Source of the DNA: Salinibius halmophilus | Lineage (GTDB): Bacteria > Pseudomonadota > Gammaproteobacteria > Pseudomonadales > Natronospirillaceae | Length of the DNA: 64,000 nucleotides | Direction of reading: 5' to 3' | Assembly (NCBI RefSeq): GCF_003577475.1 | Contig: NZ_QPEP01000007.1 | Location: 11,164 to 75,163 of the forward strand | Shown: piece by piece, positions 44,283-52,761 of the stretch | Numbering within the stretch: the first letter of the stretch is position 1 | Layout: every line of letters begins with the position of its first letter | Program-made: the position numbers and the translations under genes | Notes under the pieces: generated by a model | The model's input: the letters and a program-made list of their open reading frames with translations, nothing else | Told to the model about the DNA's origin: nothing | Databases searched by the model: none

Positions 44283-44960
44283 ATGCGCTGGTTACCTTTA
44301 TTGGCGGCAAGTTGTCTGGTGGGCTGCGCAGCAAGCCCTATTCAGCCACGCTACGTTGAGAATGAGCCCGATTATGCGCCAGTTGTACAACAAGCCTTGC
44401 AGCCGCCACCGCAAGCAAACGGCGCGATTTGGCAAGACTCGGCAACGGTTGGGCTATTTGCAGATGCTACGGCCAGACGCCCTGGTGACATCATCACGGT
44501 GTTACTGCAAGAGAACACCCGTGGCAGTAAATCAGCCAGTGCTGCGTCGAGTAAATCCTCCGAGGTGGGTATTACCAATCCAAATATATTTGGTTCACCA
44601 GTCAACATTCTAGGCAACGACCTGTCTGCTACCGTCAATGGTGAGCGCAGTTTTAATGGCTCTGGCAGTGCCGATCAATCGAACTCATTGACCGGCTCTA
44701 TTTCTGTCACCATAGCCGAGGTGTATGCCAATGGTGTGCTGGCGGTGCGGGGTGAAAAGTGGATTACTCTTAATGATGGTTCAGAGCTCGTTAGGGTAAG
44801 CGGCTTGGTGCGTCCAGATGATATAGATGCCAATAATCAAGTGAGTTCGCAAAAACTGGCGGATGCGCGCATTACTTATTCTGGTACTGGCTCATTAGCC
44901 AATGCCAGTCAACAAGGTTGGCTAATGAGTTTTTTTAACTCTAGCTATTGGCCGTTTTAG
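44283..44960 (+). CDS. flgH: Flagellar L-ring lipoprotein FlgH
   Basis: Outer-membrane bushing of the flagellum. The 225-aa precursor has a signal peptide with lipobox LVGC (lipidated Cys15). The mature part contains [20 protein letters not shown], the [20 protein letters not shown] strand region and [25 protein letters not shown] precedes the ATG. Confidence 0.97.
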   Translation: MRWLPLLAASCLVGCAASPIQPRYVENEPDYAPVVQQALQPPPQANGAIWQDSATVGLFADATARRPGDIITVLLQENTRGSKSASAASSKSSEVGITNPNIFGSPVNILGNDLSATVNGERSFNGSGSADQSNSLTGSISVTIAEVYANGVLAVRGEKWITLNDGSELVRVSGLVRPDDIDANNQVSSQKLADARITYSGTGSLANASQQGWLMSFFNSSYWPF

Positions 44961-44968
44961 GAGGCGCT

Positions 44969-46054
44969 ATGAAGCCGTTAATTTCTATCATATTGATTAT
45001 CTTGGCCAGTAGTGCTTTTTCTGCCCGCATAAAAGACATCGCTAGCGTGTCCGGTGTGCGCAGTAATCAGCTCATTGGTTATGGTCTGGTCGTCGGCTTA
45101 GACGGCACGGGTGACTCAGCGAGCTTTACTGACCAAACCTTTAAAAACATGATCAACCAGTTTGGTATTGAAATTCCGGATGGCGCCAACAACCGTCTAC
45201 GTAATGTGGCGGCAGTGGCATTAAGCGCAGAGTTGCCGGCATTTGCTCGCCCAGGGCAGACGATTGATGTGACAGCGTCAAGTTTAGGTAATGCCGATAG
45301 TTTACGTGGCGGCACACTATTGATGACACCGCTAAAAGGGGCAGACGGTCGTACTTATGCCATTGCTCAAGGTAACGTGGTAGTCGGGGGCATTAGTGTG
45401 CAAGGGCAAGATGGTGATGAAACAGTCGTCAATGTGCCATCCGTTGGGCGTGTGCCAAATGGGGCGACGGTTGAGCGTTCGGTGCCGTCAGGGTTTAGCC
45501 AAGGTGATCACCTAGAGTTTCAACTACGCAATCCAGACTTCACCACAGCCAGACGTATGGCGGAAAAAATCAACAGTTTTTTGGGGCCAAACACTGCCAA
45601 AGCGCTTGATGCTGGCGCTGTGCGCGTGGTTGCACCGCGCGAGCCAGATCAGCGTGTAAGTTTTTTATCAATTTTAGAAAACTTAGAAGTTGAGCCAGCT
45701 CAGCAAGCGGCGAAGGTTATTTTCAACAGCCGCACCGGCACGGTTGTCGTTGGCCAGAATGTGACATTGCGCCCCGTCGCCGTGTCGCATGGCAACTTAA
45801 CGGTAACCATAGACAATACCCTGAATGTGGAGCAACCAGGCGCGCTAGCCGACGGTGAAACCGTCGTGGTGCCAGACACCGAAATTGATATCGATGAAGA
45901 GAACAATAAGATGTTTTTGCTTGGCCCTACAGTGACCTTGAGCGACCTCGTGGAGGCTGTTAATCGAATTGGTGCTTCACCAACTGATATTATGTCTATC
46001 TTACAATCGTTAAAACAAGCTGGCGCCTTAGACGCAGATTTGATGGTGATCTAA
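44969..46054 (+). CDS. flgI: Flagellar P-ring protein FlgI
   Basis: Periplasmic ring around the rod, assembled with FlgA. From the ATG at 44969 (AGGAGG upstream) the precursor has 361 aa, with a signal peptide ending SSAFSA before RIKDIASV and the family start [20 protein letters not shown]. The C-terminus has [20 protein letters not shown], as in FlgI. A TTG at 44948 would start inside flgH and is rejected. FlgI is normally followed by flgJ; here a terminator follows. Confidence 0.97.
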   Translation: MKPLISIILIILASSAFSARIKDIASVSGVRSNQLIGYGLVVGLDGTGDSASFTDQTFKNMINQFGIEIPDGANNRLRNVAAVALSAELPAFARPGQTIDVTASSLGNADSLRGGTLLMTPLKGADGRTYAIAQGNVVVGGISVQGQDGDETVVNVPSVGRVPNGATVERSVPSGFSQGDHLEFQLRNPDFTTARRMAEKINSFLGPNTAKALDAGAVRVVAPREPDQRVSFLSILENLEVEPAQQAAKVIFNSRTGTVVVGQNVTLRPVAVSHGNLTVTIDNTLNVEQPGALADGETVVVPDTEIDIDEENNKMFLLGPTVTLSDLVEAVNRIGASPTDIMSILQSLKQAGALDADLMVI

Positions 46055-46079
46055 AAAAGTAGGCTTTTGCAGAATGAGT

Positions 46080-46108
46080 ACGGGCAGCGCATGGCTGCCC
46101 GTTCTATT
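46080..46108 (+). terminator. Terminator after flgI
   Basis: Stem ACGGGCAGC (46080-46088) and GCTGCCCGT (46094-46102) with a 5-nt loop, followed by TCTATTTTTA. It ends flgFGHI, confirming that flgJKL are not in this transcript. Confidence 0.85.
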
Positions 46109-46133
46109 TTTACGATGGTATGTAAAAAGTTGT

Positions 46134-46328
46134 TTAGTGAGGCCTAAATTGGTTTACCGCCTCGTCGTAGTGATATCCCAATGCGTCTAGGCGTCGGGTA
46201 ATATCTGCTTCGCTCACATCCATCTGAACCGCCAACTCATGCAAATCTTTGCAGGCGATGCGTAGTTGTTCGTTTACTACGCTCAGCGCCATTTCCGGCG
46301 GTAGCTGGGTGAGAGTTCTTCCATCCAT
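46134..46328 (-). CDS. DUF4250-like small protein
   Basis: A 64-aa protein whose pattern (LPPEMALSVVNEQLRI, DLHELAVQMDVSEADITRRL, LGYHYDEAVNQFR) matches my recollection of the DUF4250 family. No function is known to me. It reads like a compact helical domain with a helix-turn-helix-like middle. GAGGAG lies 8 nt before the ATG, which makes it a convincing gene despite its size. It is 64 nt downstream of btuR on the same strand, so probably cotranscribed. Confidence 0.7.
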   Translation of the reverse strand: MDGRTLTQLPPEMALSVVNEQLRIACKDLHELAVQMDVSEADITRRLDALGYHYDEAVNQFRPH

Positions 46329-46392
46329 TCAAGCGCTCCTCTGTAACCCATTCAAGATAAGTATGGACCAAAAACAGCGCTTGCAAGCAATT

Positions 46393-46986
46393 TTAGAATT
46401 CAATTCCTTTTTGCGCTCGCACACCAGACGCAAAGGCGTGCTTATCGTTTTTCACAATGCTGTGGGTGTCGGCAACATCTATCAGTTCAGGCACAGGGTT
46501 GCGACCCGTTATGATCACACTTTTCATCGGTGAACGATTGGCAATGGCAGCCAAAATAGGTTCAGGTGATAAATAATCGTAGCTGTACATGTAAGTTAAC
46601 TCATCTAACACAACAAGACGATACTGTTCATCATTGATCATTTCGATCGCTCGCGCTTGCGCTGCTTCTGCCATTTTTATGTCGAGCTCACGATCTTGGG
46701 TATCCCAGGTAAAGCCAGCGCCCATGGACTCAAAATCACAGCCGTCAATTTTTTGGAACATGGCCTGCTCACCGGTTTTCCATTTACCCTTGGTAAATTG
46801 CACAATGCCAACCTTGTGATCGTGACCCAGCATACGCAAGGCTGTACCAAAGGCAGATGAACTTTTCCCTTTGCCATCGCCCGACAACAAAATAACAATG
46901 CCACGCTTTTCAGTCGCTGCTTTGACCTTGGCCTTTTGCTCTGCTTGCAGGGCTTGCATTTTTTCTTTATGTGCTTGCTGATCCAT
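46393..46986 (-). CDS. btuR: Cob(I)alamin adenosyltransferase (CobO/BtuR/CobA type)
   Basis: Transfers the adenosyl group of ATP to cobalt(I) of corrinoids, giving adenosylcobalamin. The 197-aa protein has the unusual P-loop GDGKGKSSSAFGTALRM, VGIVQFTKGKWKTGE, and LVVLDELTYMYSYDYL, all typical of the CobA family. No other cobalamin gene and no obvious cobalamin riboswitch are seen. The class II ribonucleotide reductase at 1438-4278 needs this cofactor, a plausible reason for keeping the gene. Confidence 0.95.
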   Translation of the reverse strand: MDQQAHKEKMQALQAEQKAKVKAATEKRGIVILLSGDGKGKSSSAFGTALRMLGHDHKVGIVQFTKGKWKTGEQAMFQKIDGCDFESMGAGFTWDTQDRELDIKMAEAAQARAIEMINDEQYRLVVLDELTYMYSYDYLSPEPILAAIANRSPMKSVIITGRNPVPELIDVADTHSIVKNDKHAFASGVRAQKGIEF

Positions 46987-47084
46987 CTCATTCTGCCGCG
47001 TTGTCTATTTAAGTGGGTTTTTAACTGATAAGGCAGACCATTGCAACGAGTGGTAAACTAGGCAAAAAATTAGCATGATTAAAA

Positions 47085-47996
47085 ATGAAAAAGCATCCTG
47101 ATGCACCACTGCCGTTTAAAGACGGTATCGCGCCAAGTTATGTCAATATTCCCTATGGTCCATGGCCGAACATTTTGCGGTTCCTCGTGGAAAAGTTTCC
47201 TCGCATGGACCCAGAGGTCATCCGTCACCGAATAGAAATTGGTGATCTGGTATATCAAGACGGTAGCCGTGTGTGCTGTGACGACAAAGTCGTTGCGGAT
47301 AGTCGAATTTGGTACTACCGCGAGGTGCCGAATGAGCCAGAAGTGCCGTTTAAAGAACAAGTCTTGTTTGAAGATGAACGCATTATTATTGTCGACAAAC
47401 CCCATATGCTGTCGAGTATTCCGGCGGGTCGGTTTTTAAAGCAGTCGCTATTGAGCCGCCTGCGCGCAACATTCGATAATCAACTGATTGCCCCAGCCCA
47501 TAGACTAGACCGTGAAACGGCAGGCGTTATGCTGTTTACCAAAGACCCAGCTTACCGTGGTGCCTATCAAATGATGTTTCAGGCACGCAAGGTAGAAAAA
47601 AGCTACCTAGCAGTTGCGGCCAATAACGATGCCTTGCAGTACCCCTATGTACACAAAAGCTGCATGGTGAAAGGCGATAAGTTTTTTACCATGCACGAAG
47701 TGGACGGGCCTGCCAACAGCGAAACGCAAGTCATGAAACTTAAAACTCAGGGGGAATTAGCGCTCTACCGGCTAAATCCGCATACCGGCAAGCAGCATCA
47801 GCTGCGCGTTCATATGGCGAGCCTAGGGATGCCGATTTTGAATGACCCTTGGTATCCGGTCGTCAAACCAGAGCGGGCGCATGACGACTTTTCTAATCCA
47901 CTACAGTTGTTGGCGCAAACACTGAGTTTTGTCGACCCAGTTGATGGCCAAACGCGCTATTTTGCTAGCCAGCAGCAGCTAACCATTACGGAATAA
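47085..47996 (+). CDS. RluA-family pseudouridine synthase
   Basis: Isomerises uridine in RNA. The 303-aa protein has the catalytic Asp in PAHRLDRETAGVMLF, the VEKSYLAV strand and NPHTGKQHQLRVHMASLGMPI, typical of the RluA family. The N-terminal 100 residues are an S4-like region (PRMDPEVIRHRIEIGDLVYQ). Which RNA and position it modifies cannot be told. Divergent from btuR across 98 bp. Confidence 0.9.
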   Translation: MKKHPDAPLPFKDGIAPSYVNIPYGPWPNILRFLVEKFPRMDPEVIRHRIEIGDLVYQDGSRVCCDDKVVADSRIWYYREVPNEPEVPFKEQVLFEDERIIIVDKPHMLSSIPAGRFLKQSLLSRLRATFDNQLIAPAHRLDRETAGVMLFTKDPAYRGAYQMMFQARKVEKSYLAVAANNDALQYPYVHKSCMVKGDKFFTMHEVDGPANSETQVMKLKTQGELALYRLNPHTGKQHQLRVHMASLGMPILNDPWYPVVKPERAHDDFSNPLQLLAQTLSFVDPVDGQTRYFASQQQLTITE

Positions 47997-48003
47997 CCGG
48001 CAA

Positions 48004-48021
48004 GCGGCAAGCAATTGCCGC
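48004..48021 (+). terminator. Hairpin after the pseudouridine synthase gene
   Basis: GCGGCAA (48004-48010) pairs with TTGCCGC (48015-48021). There is no T-tract, so termination would be weak or Rho-assisted. The fleSR promoter starts directly behind it. Confidence 0.4.
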
Positions 48022-48024
48022 AAA

Positions 48025-48042
48025 TCGGCACAGCCCTTGCAA
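48025..48042 (+). promoter_or_regulatory. Sigma54 promoter of fleSR
   Basis: TCGGCACAGCCCTTGCAA: GG (48027-48028) and GC (48039-48040) are 10 nt apart, with CAC and TTGCA matching consensus. The start would be near 48052, 44 nt before fleS. In Pseudomonas and Vibrio this operon is activated by FleQ/FlrA with sigma54; the activator gene is not in the window. Confidence 0.85.
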
Positions 48043-48095
48043 AGACCAGATGTAACAGACTAAAAGTCAAAATTACGTCGAGGTTTTAGCAACTG

Positions 48096-49127
48096 ATGGT
48101 CAACTATTCGTTATTGCAACAGGTGCATCGGCACGGCAAGGTGGCACCACCGCCCCTTACCCAGTTTGATTTAGCAACGGTCATTGATGCCTTGCCAGTC
48201 GCCGTGCTGCTCATTGGCAATAATGGTTTGATTTCCCATGCTAATCCCGCCGCTGACAATTTACTCGCTCACGATGCTCTGCCTTCGCTTGCAGGCAGTG
48301 CCTGGCGAAACGTTGTGCAAAGCTGTTTTCGCCCGTCAGCAGCTGATGAGCATGAGCTGACCTTGCATAATGGCCGAATTGTTTCACTGTCGACCAGCGC
48401 CATGCCCAATAAGGGCCAAATCATTGTATTGAATGACCAAACTGAAACTCGCCAGTTGCAGCAACGCATGGCACATCAGCAACGGCTAACGTCGATGGGG
48501 CAGATGGTTGCGTCGCTCGCACACCAGATTCGCACACCGTTGAGCACGGCAACACTTTATTGCAGCAACCTGCTAGAAAAAGACCTAAACCGTGACAAGC
48601 AAGTTAAGTTTCTGAGCAAAATACGCGATCGGCTGCAGTTTTTGGAGCGCCACATTCGCGACATGCTGGTGTTCGCACGCGGCGAAATTCCGCTAGAAGA
48701 CAATTGTTTGATCAGTGAATTGCTTGTGGATGTCAGTGAGTTAGCCAAAGAAAAGGGCATAGAAGTGGTGGTCTCTTGCCATGGTGATGGCTTACTGCGC
48801 TGCAACAAAGATGTCTTGTTAGGTGGTTTATTAAACCTAGTCAGTAATGCTAGTGAGGCAGGCGCGTCAGAAATTCGAGTCACCGCCAATATTGCCGAGC
48901 ATGCCAACATTGCCGTGATCGATAATGGCAAAGGTATGTCGAGTGAACTAGTGGCCCGCCTAGATCAAGCGTTTGTTACGACCAAATCGACAGGAACCGG
49001 TCTTGGTATAGCTGTTGTTCGAGCCATTGCCAAAGCGCATCTAGGCCAGTTCTTTATTGAATCTATTGAATCGCAAGGCAGCACAATGACGCTGCAGTTG
49101 CCTGTCCGTAATCAGGAGTGCTTATGA
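48096..49127 (+). CDS. fleS: Flagellar sensor histidine kinase FleS (FlrB)
   Basis: Cytoplasmic kinase that phosphorylates FleR to switch on hook and basal-body genes. The 343-aa protein has an N-terminal PAS domain (about 25-118), a HisKA helix with phospho-His143 (SLAHQIRTPLSTA) and an ATPase domain (NLVSNASEAGA, DNGKGM, TGTGLGIAVVRAIA). There is no membrane span. It is coupled to fleR by ATGA. Confidence 0.92.
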   Translation: MVNYSLLQQVHRHGKVAPPPLTQFDLATVIDALPVAVLLIGNNGLISHANPAADNLLAHDALPSLAGSAWRNVVQSCFRPSAADEHELTLHNGRIVSLSTSAMPNKGQIIVLNDQTETRQLQQRMAHQQRLTSMGQMVASLAHQIRTPLSTATLYCSNLLEKDLNRDKQVKFLSKIRDRLQFLERHIRDMLVFARGEIPLEDNCLISELLVDVSELAKEKGIEVVVSCHGDGLLRCNKDVLLGGLLNLVSNASEAGASEIRVTANIAEHANIAVIDNGKGMSSELVARLDQAFVTTKSTGTGLGIAVVRAIAKAHLGQFFIESIESQGSTMTLQLPVRNQECL

Positions 49128-50473
49128 ACCCGAAAATTCTGCTAGTGGAAGATGATACCGATCTGCGTGAAGCACTAATTGACACCCTAGAACTAAATGA
49201 CTTCGACGCTATTGGGGTGTCAGATGGTATGGCAGCGATTGCTGCATTAAAAGAAGCGGCGGTGGATCTGGTTGTGTCAGACGTCAATATGCCGAATATG
49301 GATGGGCACCAACTATTAGCTTGGTTGCGGCTAAATAAACCAGAACTCCCTGTGGTGTTGATGACTGCCTACGGCAATGTGACGCAAGCGGTTGAGGCCA
49401 TGCAAAATGGTGCTGCGGACTATTTGGCCAAACCTTTTGAAGCAAACAAGCTGCTGACTATTGTTCAGCGCTTTGCTGGTGGCAAGTTGACCAGTGACGC
49501 GCCTGTAGCGGCCAGCCCCGCTAGCCAAAAAGTATTAGAAATGGCGGCCAAAGTTGCACAAACAGATGTGACCCTGATGATCAATGGTGAGTCAGGAACG
49601 GGTAAAGAAGTATTAGCCCAATACGTGCACCAGCAAAGTAACCGTGCAAACGGGCCTTTTGTCGCCATTAACTGTGCTGCCATTCCAGAAAACATGTTGG
49701 AAGCAACACTATTTGGTCATGAAAAAGGGGCCTTCACCGGCGCAATCGCCAGTCAGCCGGGCAAGTTTGAGCTGGCAAATGGCGGCACACTTCTACTAGA
49801 TGAAGTCACAGAAATGGATATTAACTTGCAGGCTAAGTTACTTAGGGTGTTGCAAGAACGCGAGGTAGAGCGGGTAGGTGGGCGCAAGCCCATCGCGCTG
49901 GATGTGCGTGTGATTGCCACCAGTAACCGCGACCTACTAGAAGCTGTGCGCTCGGGTCAGTTCCGTGAAGACCTATACTACCGATTAAACGTTGTTGAGT
50001 TGTCTTGGCTGCCGTTGCGAGAGCGACCAGAAGATATCTTGCCGTTGGCCGACAGGCTATTACAAAAACATGCCAGCAAGCTTGGCAAGCCAGCCGTGAA
50101 GCTAACAGAGTCTGCGAGAGTAGCGCTGCAACAGTATCAATGGCCAGGCAATATTCGTGAGATGGATAATATTATTCAGCGGGCCCTCATTTTCCAACAG
50201 GGTCAAACCATTGAAGCACACGACTTGCACCTACCAAATGCCAAGCCTGTAGCGATCGTCGAGTCAGATACGGTGACAGAAGACGAAGGGCCAGAGCTGT
50301 CAAATGGTGTCAAACGTCATGAATTTGACCTAATTGTGAATGCGATTCGACAATGTCGGGGCAAAAAGAAAGACGCGGCAGATATGTTAGGCATTAGCCC
50401 TCGCACCCTTAGATATAAATTGGCGAAATTGCGCGAAATGGGCTTAGACGTGGATGCCACGGTAGCGGCGTAA
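49124..50473 (+). CDS. fleR: Sigma54-dependent flagellar response regulator FleR (FlrC)
   Basis: Enhancer-binding activator of the middle flagellar genes. The 449-aa protein has a receiver (Asp53 in VVSDVNMPNMDG), an AAA+ domain with Walker A GESGTGKE (155-162) and the sigma54-contacting GAFTGA loop (202-207), and a Fis-type helix-turn-helix (DAADMLGISPRTLRYKLAKL). The ATG at 49124 has AGGAG 5 nt upstream; the in-frame GTG at 49118 overlaps that site. Confidence 0.95.
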   Translation: MNPKILLVEDDTDLREALIDTLELNDFDAIGVSDGMAAIAALKEAAVDLVVSDVNMPNMDGHQLLAWLRLNKPELPVVLMTAYGNVTQAVEAMQNGAADYLAKPFEANKLLTIVQRFAGGKLTSDAPVAASPASQKVLEMAAKVAQTDVTLMINGESGTGKEVLAQYVHQQSNRANGPFVAINCAAIPENMLEATLFGHEKGAFTGAIASQPGKFELANGGTLLLDEVTEMDINLQAKLLRVLQEREVERVGGRKPIALDVRVIATSNRDLLEAVRSGQFREDLYYRLNVVELSWLPLRERPEDILPLADRLLQKHASKLGKPAVKLTESARVALQQYQWPGNIREMDNIIQRALIFQQGQTIEAHDLHLPNAKPVAIVESDTVTEDEGPELSNGVKRHEFDLIVNAIRQCRGKKKDAADMLGISPRTLRYKLAKLREMGLDVDATVAA

Positions 50474-50494
50474 ATCTTGACTACTACTAAGCGA

Positions 50495-50520
50495 GCGGCA
50501 CCTATGTGCCGCTTTTTTTT
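50495..50520 (+). terminator. Terminator after fleR
   Basis: GCGGCAC (50495-50501) and GTGCCGC (50506-50512) with loop CTAT, followed by eight T residues. Confidence 0.95.
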
Positions 50521-50542
50521 GCCGCTTTGGCAAGGCGGCAAA

Positions 50543-50562
50543 TATTGGCCTGTCGATTGCAT
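50543..50562 (+). promoter_or_regulatory. Sigma54 promoter of the fliE operon
   Basis: TATTGGCCTGTCGATTGCAT has GG (50547-50548) and GC (50559-50560) 10 nt apart. The -12 half TTGCA is perfect; the -24 half is TGGCCTG against TGGCACG. It sits between the fleR terminator and fliE; the start would be near 50572. Confidence 0.75.
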
Positions 50563-50630
50563 ATAACAAGAAAATGACGCCATTTCTGGAAGAATGTCGT
50601 CAAGGTTTCGACGTTGGAGGGTAGGTTAAG

Positions 50631-51029
50631 ATGATTGATACACGTGGTGACATCAATAGCGTCCTTAGCCAAATGCGCGCGATGCGCAGTCAAATGCAGC
50701 AAGCGCAGCAACAAGTGGATGGCACACAGCAACAGGCGCAGCTAAAGCCTGAGGCCATTCGCCCTGATTCGATTGCTGATCCAACACGGGTGGAGTCATC
50801 CGATGCGCCAAGTTTTGGTGAAATGTTTAAATCGGCCATTGATACCGTCAATGATGTGTCCAAACATGCAAGTGACTTACGCACACGCTATGAGCTCGGC
50901 GATGAGTCTGTTGATTTACCGGAAGTAATGATTGCGGCGCAAAAGTCATCGGTGTCATTTCAAGCCATGGTAGAGGTACGCAATAAAATGGTAGAAGCGT
51001 ACAAAACCATTCAGAACATGCCGGTTTAA
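50631..51029 (+). CDS. fliE: Flagellar hook-basal body protein FliE
   Basis: Adapter between the MS ring and the rod, and an early export substrate. The 132-aa protein has a Gln-rich N-terminus (residues 15-45), then the conserved part FGEMFKSAIDTVNDVSKHAS, LPEVMIAAQKSSVSFQAMVE and VRNKMVEAYKTIQNMPV. It is slightly longer than E. coli FliE because of the Gln/Ala stretch. First gene of fliEFGHIJ. Confidence 0.95.
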   Translation: MIDTRGDINSVLSQMRAMRSQMQQAQQQVDGTQQQAQLKPEAIRPDSIADPTRVESSDAPSFGEMFKSAIDTVNDVSKHASDLRTRYELGDESVDLPEVMIAAQKSSVSFQAMVEVRNKMVEAYKTIQNMPV

Positions 51030-51042
51030 GGGGTAGTTAATC

Positions 51043-52761
51043 ATGGAAAATATGCCCGCTACAACAAACCCAAACCAGCCGCCTGCCGTTGCAGGAGAGG
51101 CGCCGGCCGCCACACCGCCGCCGCCGCCAGAGGCGCCAAAGCGTCGCTTACCACCATTTTTACAAGGCCTCGTGCAATTAAGCATGCTGCGCCAAATTGG
51201 CTTGTTCGTCGCGCTCGCCGCTGCCATTGCGCTAGGTATCGGCATGGTGATTTGGACGCAAGAAACGCCATATAAGCCTTTATTAAATGGCGCCTCGTCA
51301 TTTGAAACCCGAGACGTTATTGAGGTATTACAAGGGCAAAATATTGATTTTAATATTGATCCAGTCAGTGGCACGCTGCTTGTTGCTGAAGCCGATTTAC
51401 ACAAAGCACGCTTGGCGGTGGCATCGGCTGGGCTGCAAACCGATCAAGCCATGGGCTATGAGCTACTCGACGAGCAACCTGCTTTGGGCACCAGTCAGTT
51501 TATGGAAAACGCTCGCTATCGCCGCTCAGTTGAGGGTGAGCTCGCGCGCACAATCGCCAGTATTCAGCAGGTTCGCGCCGCCAGAGTGCACTTGGCAATT
51601 CCCGAACGTTCGGTGTTTGTGCGTGACCAGCGCCATGCGTCGGCATCGGTCTTTGTTGACCTAATAGCCGGACAGGCATTATCGATTGAGCAGGTGAAAG
51701 CCATCACCAATATGGTTGCCAACTCGGTGCCAGATATGGCGGCGGAGTCGGTTTCGGTCGTTGATCAAAAAGGCCGGCTGCTATCGGACTATGAATCTCG
51801 TGATGCCGAAGAGCAAACCGACCGCCAGTTGGAATATCAGAATAAAGTAGAGGAACTATTACGTCAGCGCATTACCAATATTCTTGGGCCGGTGATTGGC
51901 GAGTCGTTCCAAGCCCAGGTCAACGCCAAGATTGACTTTACTCAACGTGAACAGGCCGAAGAGCTATTTAACCCAGACTTAATTGCCTTGCGCAGTGAAC
52001 AAACCATTTCGGAAGAGCGCGTTGGTGATCCTGAGGGCGGCGTGCCGGGAGCGCTAACCAATGAACCGCCTGGTCAGGCGCAAGCGCCCGAAGTGGCTGG
52101 TGAAGGTGGCGCTGGTGCTGGCGTGCCAAGTACCCGTCGCGATGAGGCAACGCGTAACTTTGAAGTAGATAGAACGCTAAGTTTTACTAACTTTGCCCAA
52201 GGCCGAATTGATCGCCTAACGGTTGCCGTGGTGGTGGATGACTTAAAAGTAGCAGACCCAGAAACCGGCGAAATGGTAAACGAGCCTTGGCCCGAAGAAG
52301 AGCTTGCTGCATTAAGAGCATTGGTGCGTGACGCGGTGGGCTTTGATGCAGCGCGAGGCGATAGTATCGAAGTCGTCAATGCAACGTTCCGAGCCGACCC
52401 AGTAACATTCGAAGAAGTGCCATTTTATACCCAGCCGTGGTTCTGGGAGATTATGCGCCAAATTCTTATTGGTTTGTTCCTACTCATCTTGGTGTTTGGC
52501 GTATTGCGCCCAGTCTACAAACGCCTGACTGATGCCGGTAAAGAGGACGAAGAAGAAAAAATTGACGCTGTGGCAGAACTTGATTTCGACGAAGAATCTC
52601 TCGGAGACGACAAGGTTACGCTATCTTTAGGGGAGGAGTATTTACTTCCTGGGCCGTCTGAAGGCTTTGAGCGCCAGCTTGATGCACTGCGTGGCCTCAT
52701 TGCAGAAGACCCAGGCCGAGTGTCACTTGTGTTAAAAACTTGGATTATGAGCGATGACTAA
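51043..52761 (+). CDS. fliF: Flagellar MS-ring protein FliF
   Basis: Inner-membrane ring on which the basal body is built. The 572-aa protein has a Pro/Ala-rich N-terminal tail (1-38), membrane span 1 (about 52-72), ring-building motifs (YKPLLNGAS; RVHLAIPERSVFVRDQ), a disordered middle (about 325-370, Pro/Gly/Ala), membrane span 2 (about 467-487) and an acidic C-terminal tail for FliG. It overlaps fliG by 8 nt. Confidence 0.96.
   Translation: MENMPATTNPNQPPAVAGEAPAATPPPPPEAPKRRLPPFLQGLVQLSMLRQIGLFVALAAAIALGIGMVIWTQETPYKPLLNGASSFETRDVIEVLQGQNIDFNIDPVSGTLLVAEADLHKARLAVASAGLQTDQAMGYELLDEQPALGTSQFMENARYRRSVEGELARTIASIQQVRAARVHLAIPERSVFVRDQRHASASVFVDLIAGQALSIEQVKAITNMVANSVPDMAAESVSVVDQKGRLLSDYESRDAEEQTDRQLEYQNKVEELLRQRITNILGPVIGESFQAQVNAKIDFTQREQAEELFNPDLIALRSEQTISEERVGDPEGGVPGALTNEPPGQAQAPEVAGEGGAGAGVPSTRRDEATRNFEVDRTLSFTNFAQGRIDRLTVAVVVDDLKVADPETGEMVNEPWPEEELAALRALVRDAVGFDAARGDSIEVVNATFRADPVTFEEVPFYTQPWFWEIMRQILIGLFLLILVFGVLRPVYKRLTDAGKEDEEEKIDAVAELDFDEESLGDDKVTLSLGEEYLLPGPSEGFERQLDALRGLIAEDPGRVSLVLKTWIMSDD

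Noticed and set aside
46249-46533. 94-aa plus-strand frame across the DUF4250 and btuR genes
   Set aside because: Overlaps two better-supported minus-strand genes and lacks a ribosome-binding site.
46987-47084. Cobalamin riboswitch upstream of btuR
   Set aside because: The 98-bp gap is too short and shows no B12-box-like conserved sequence.
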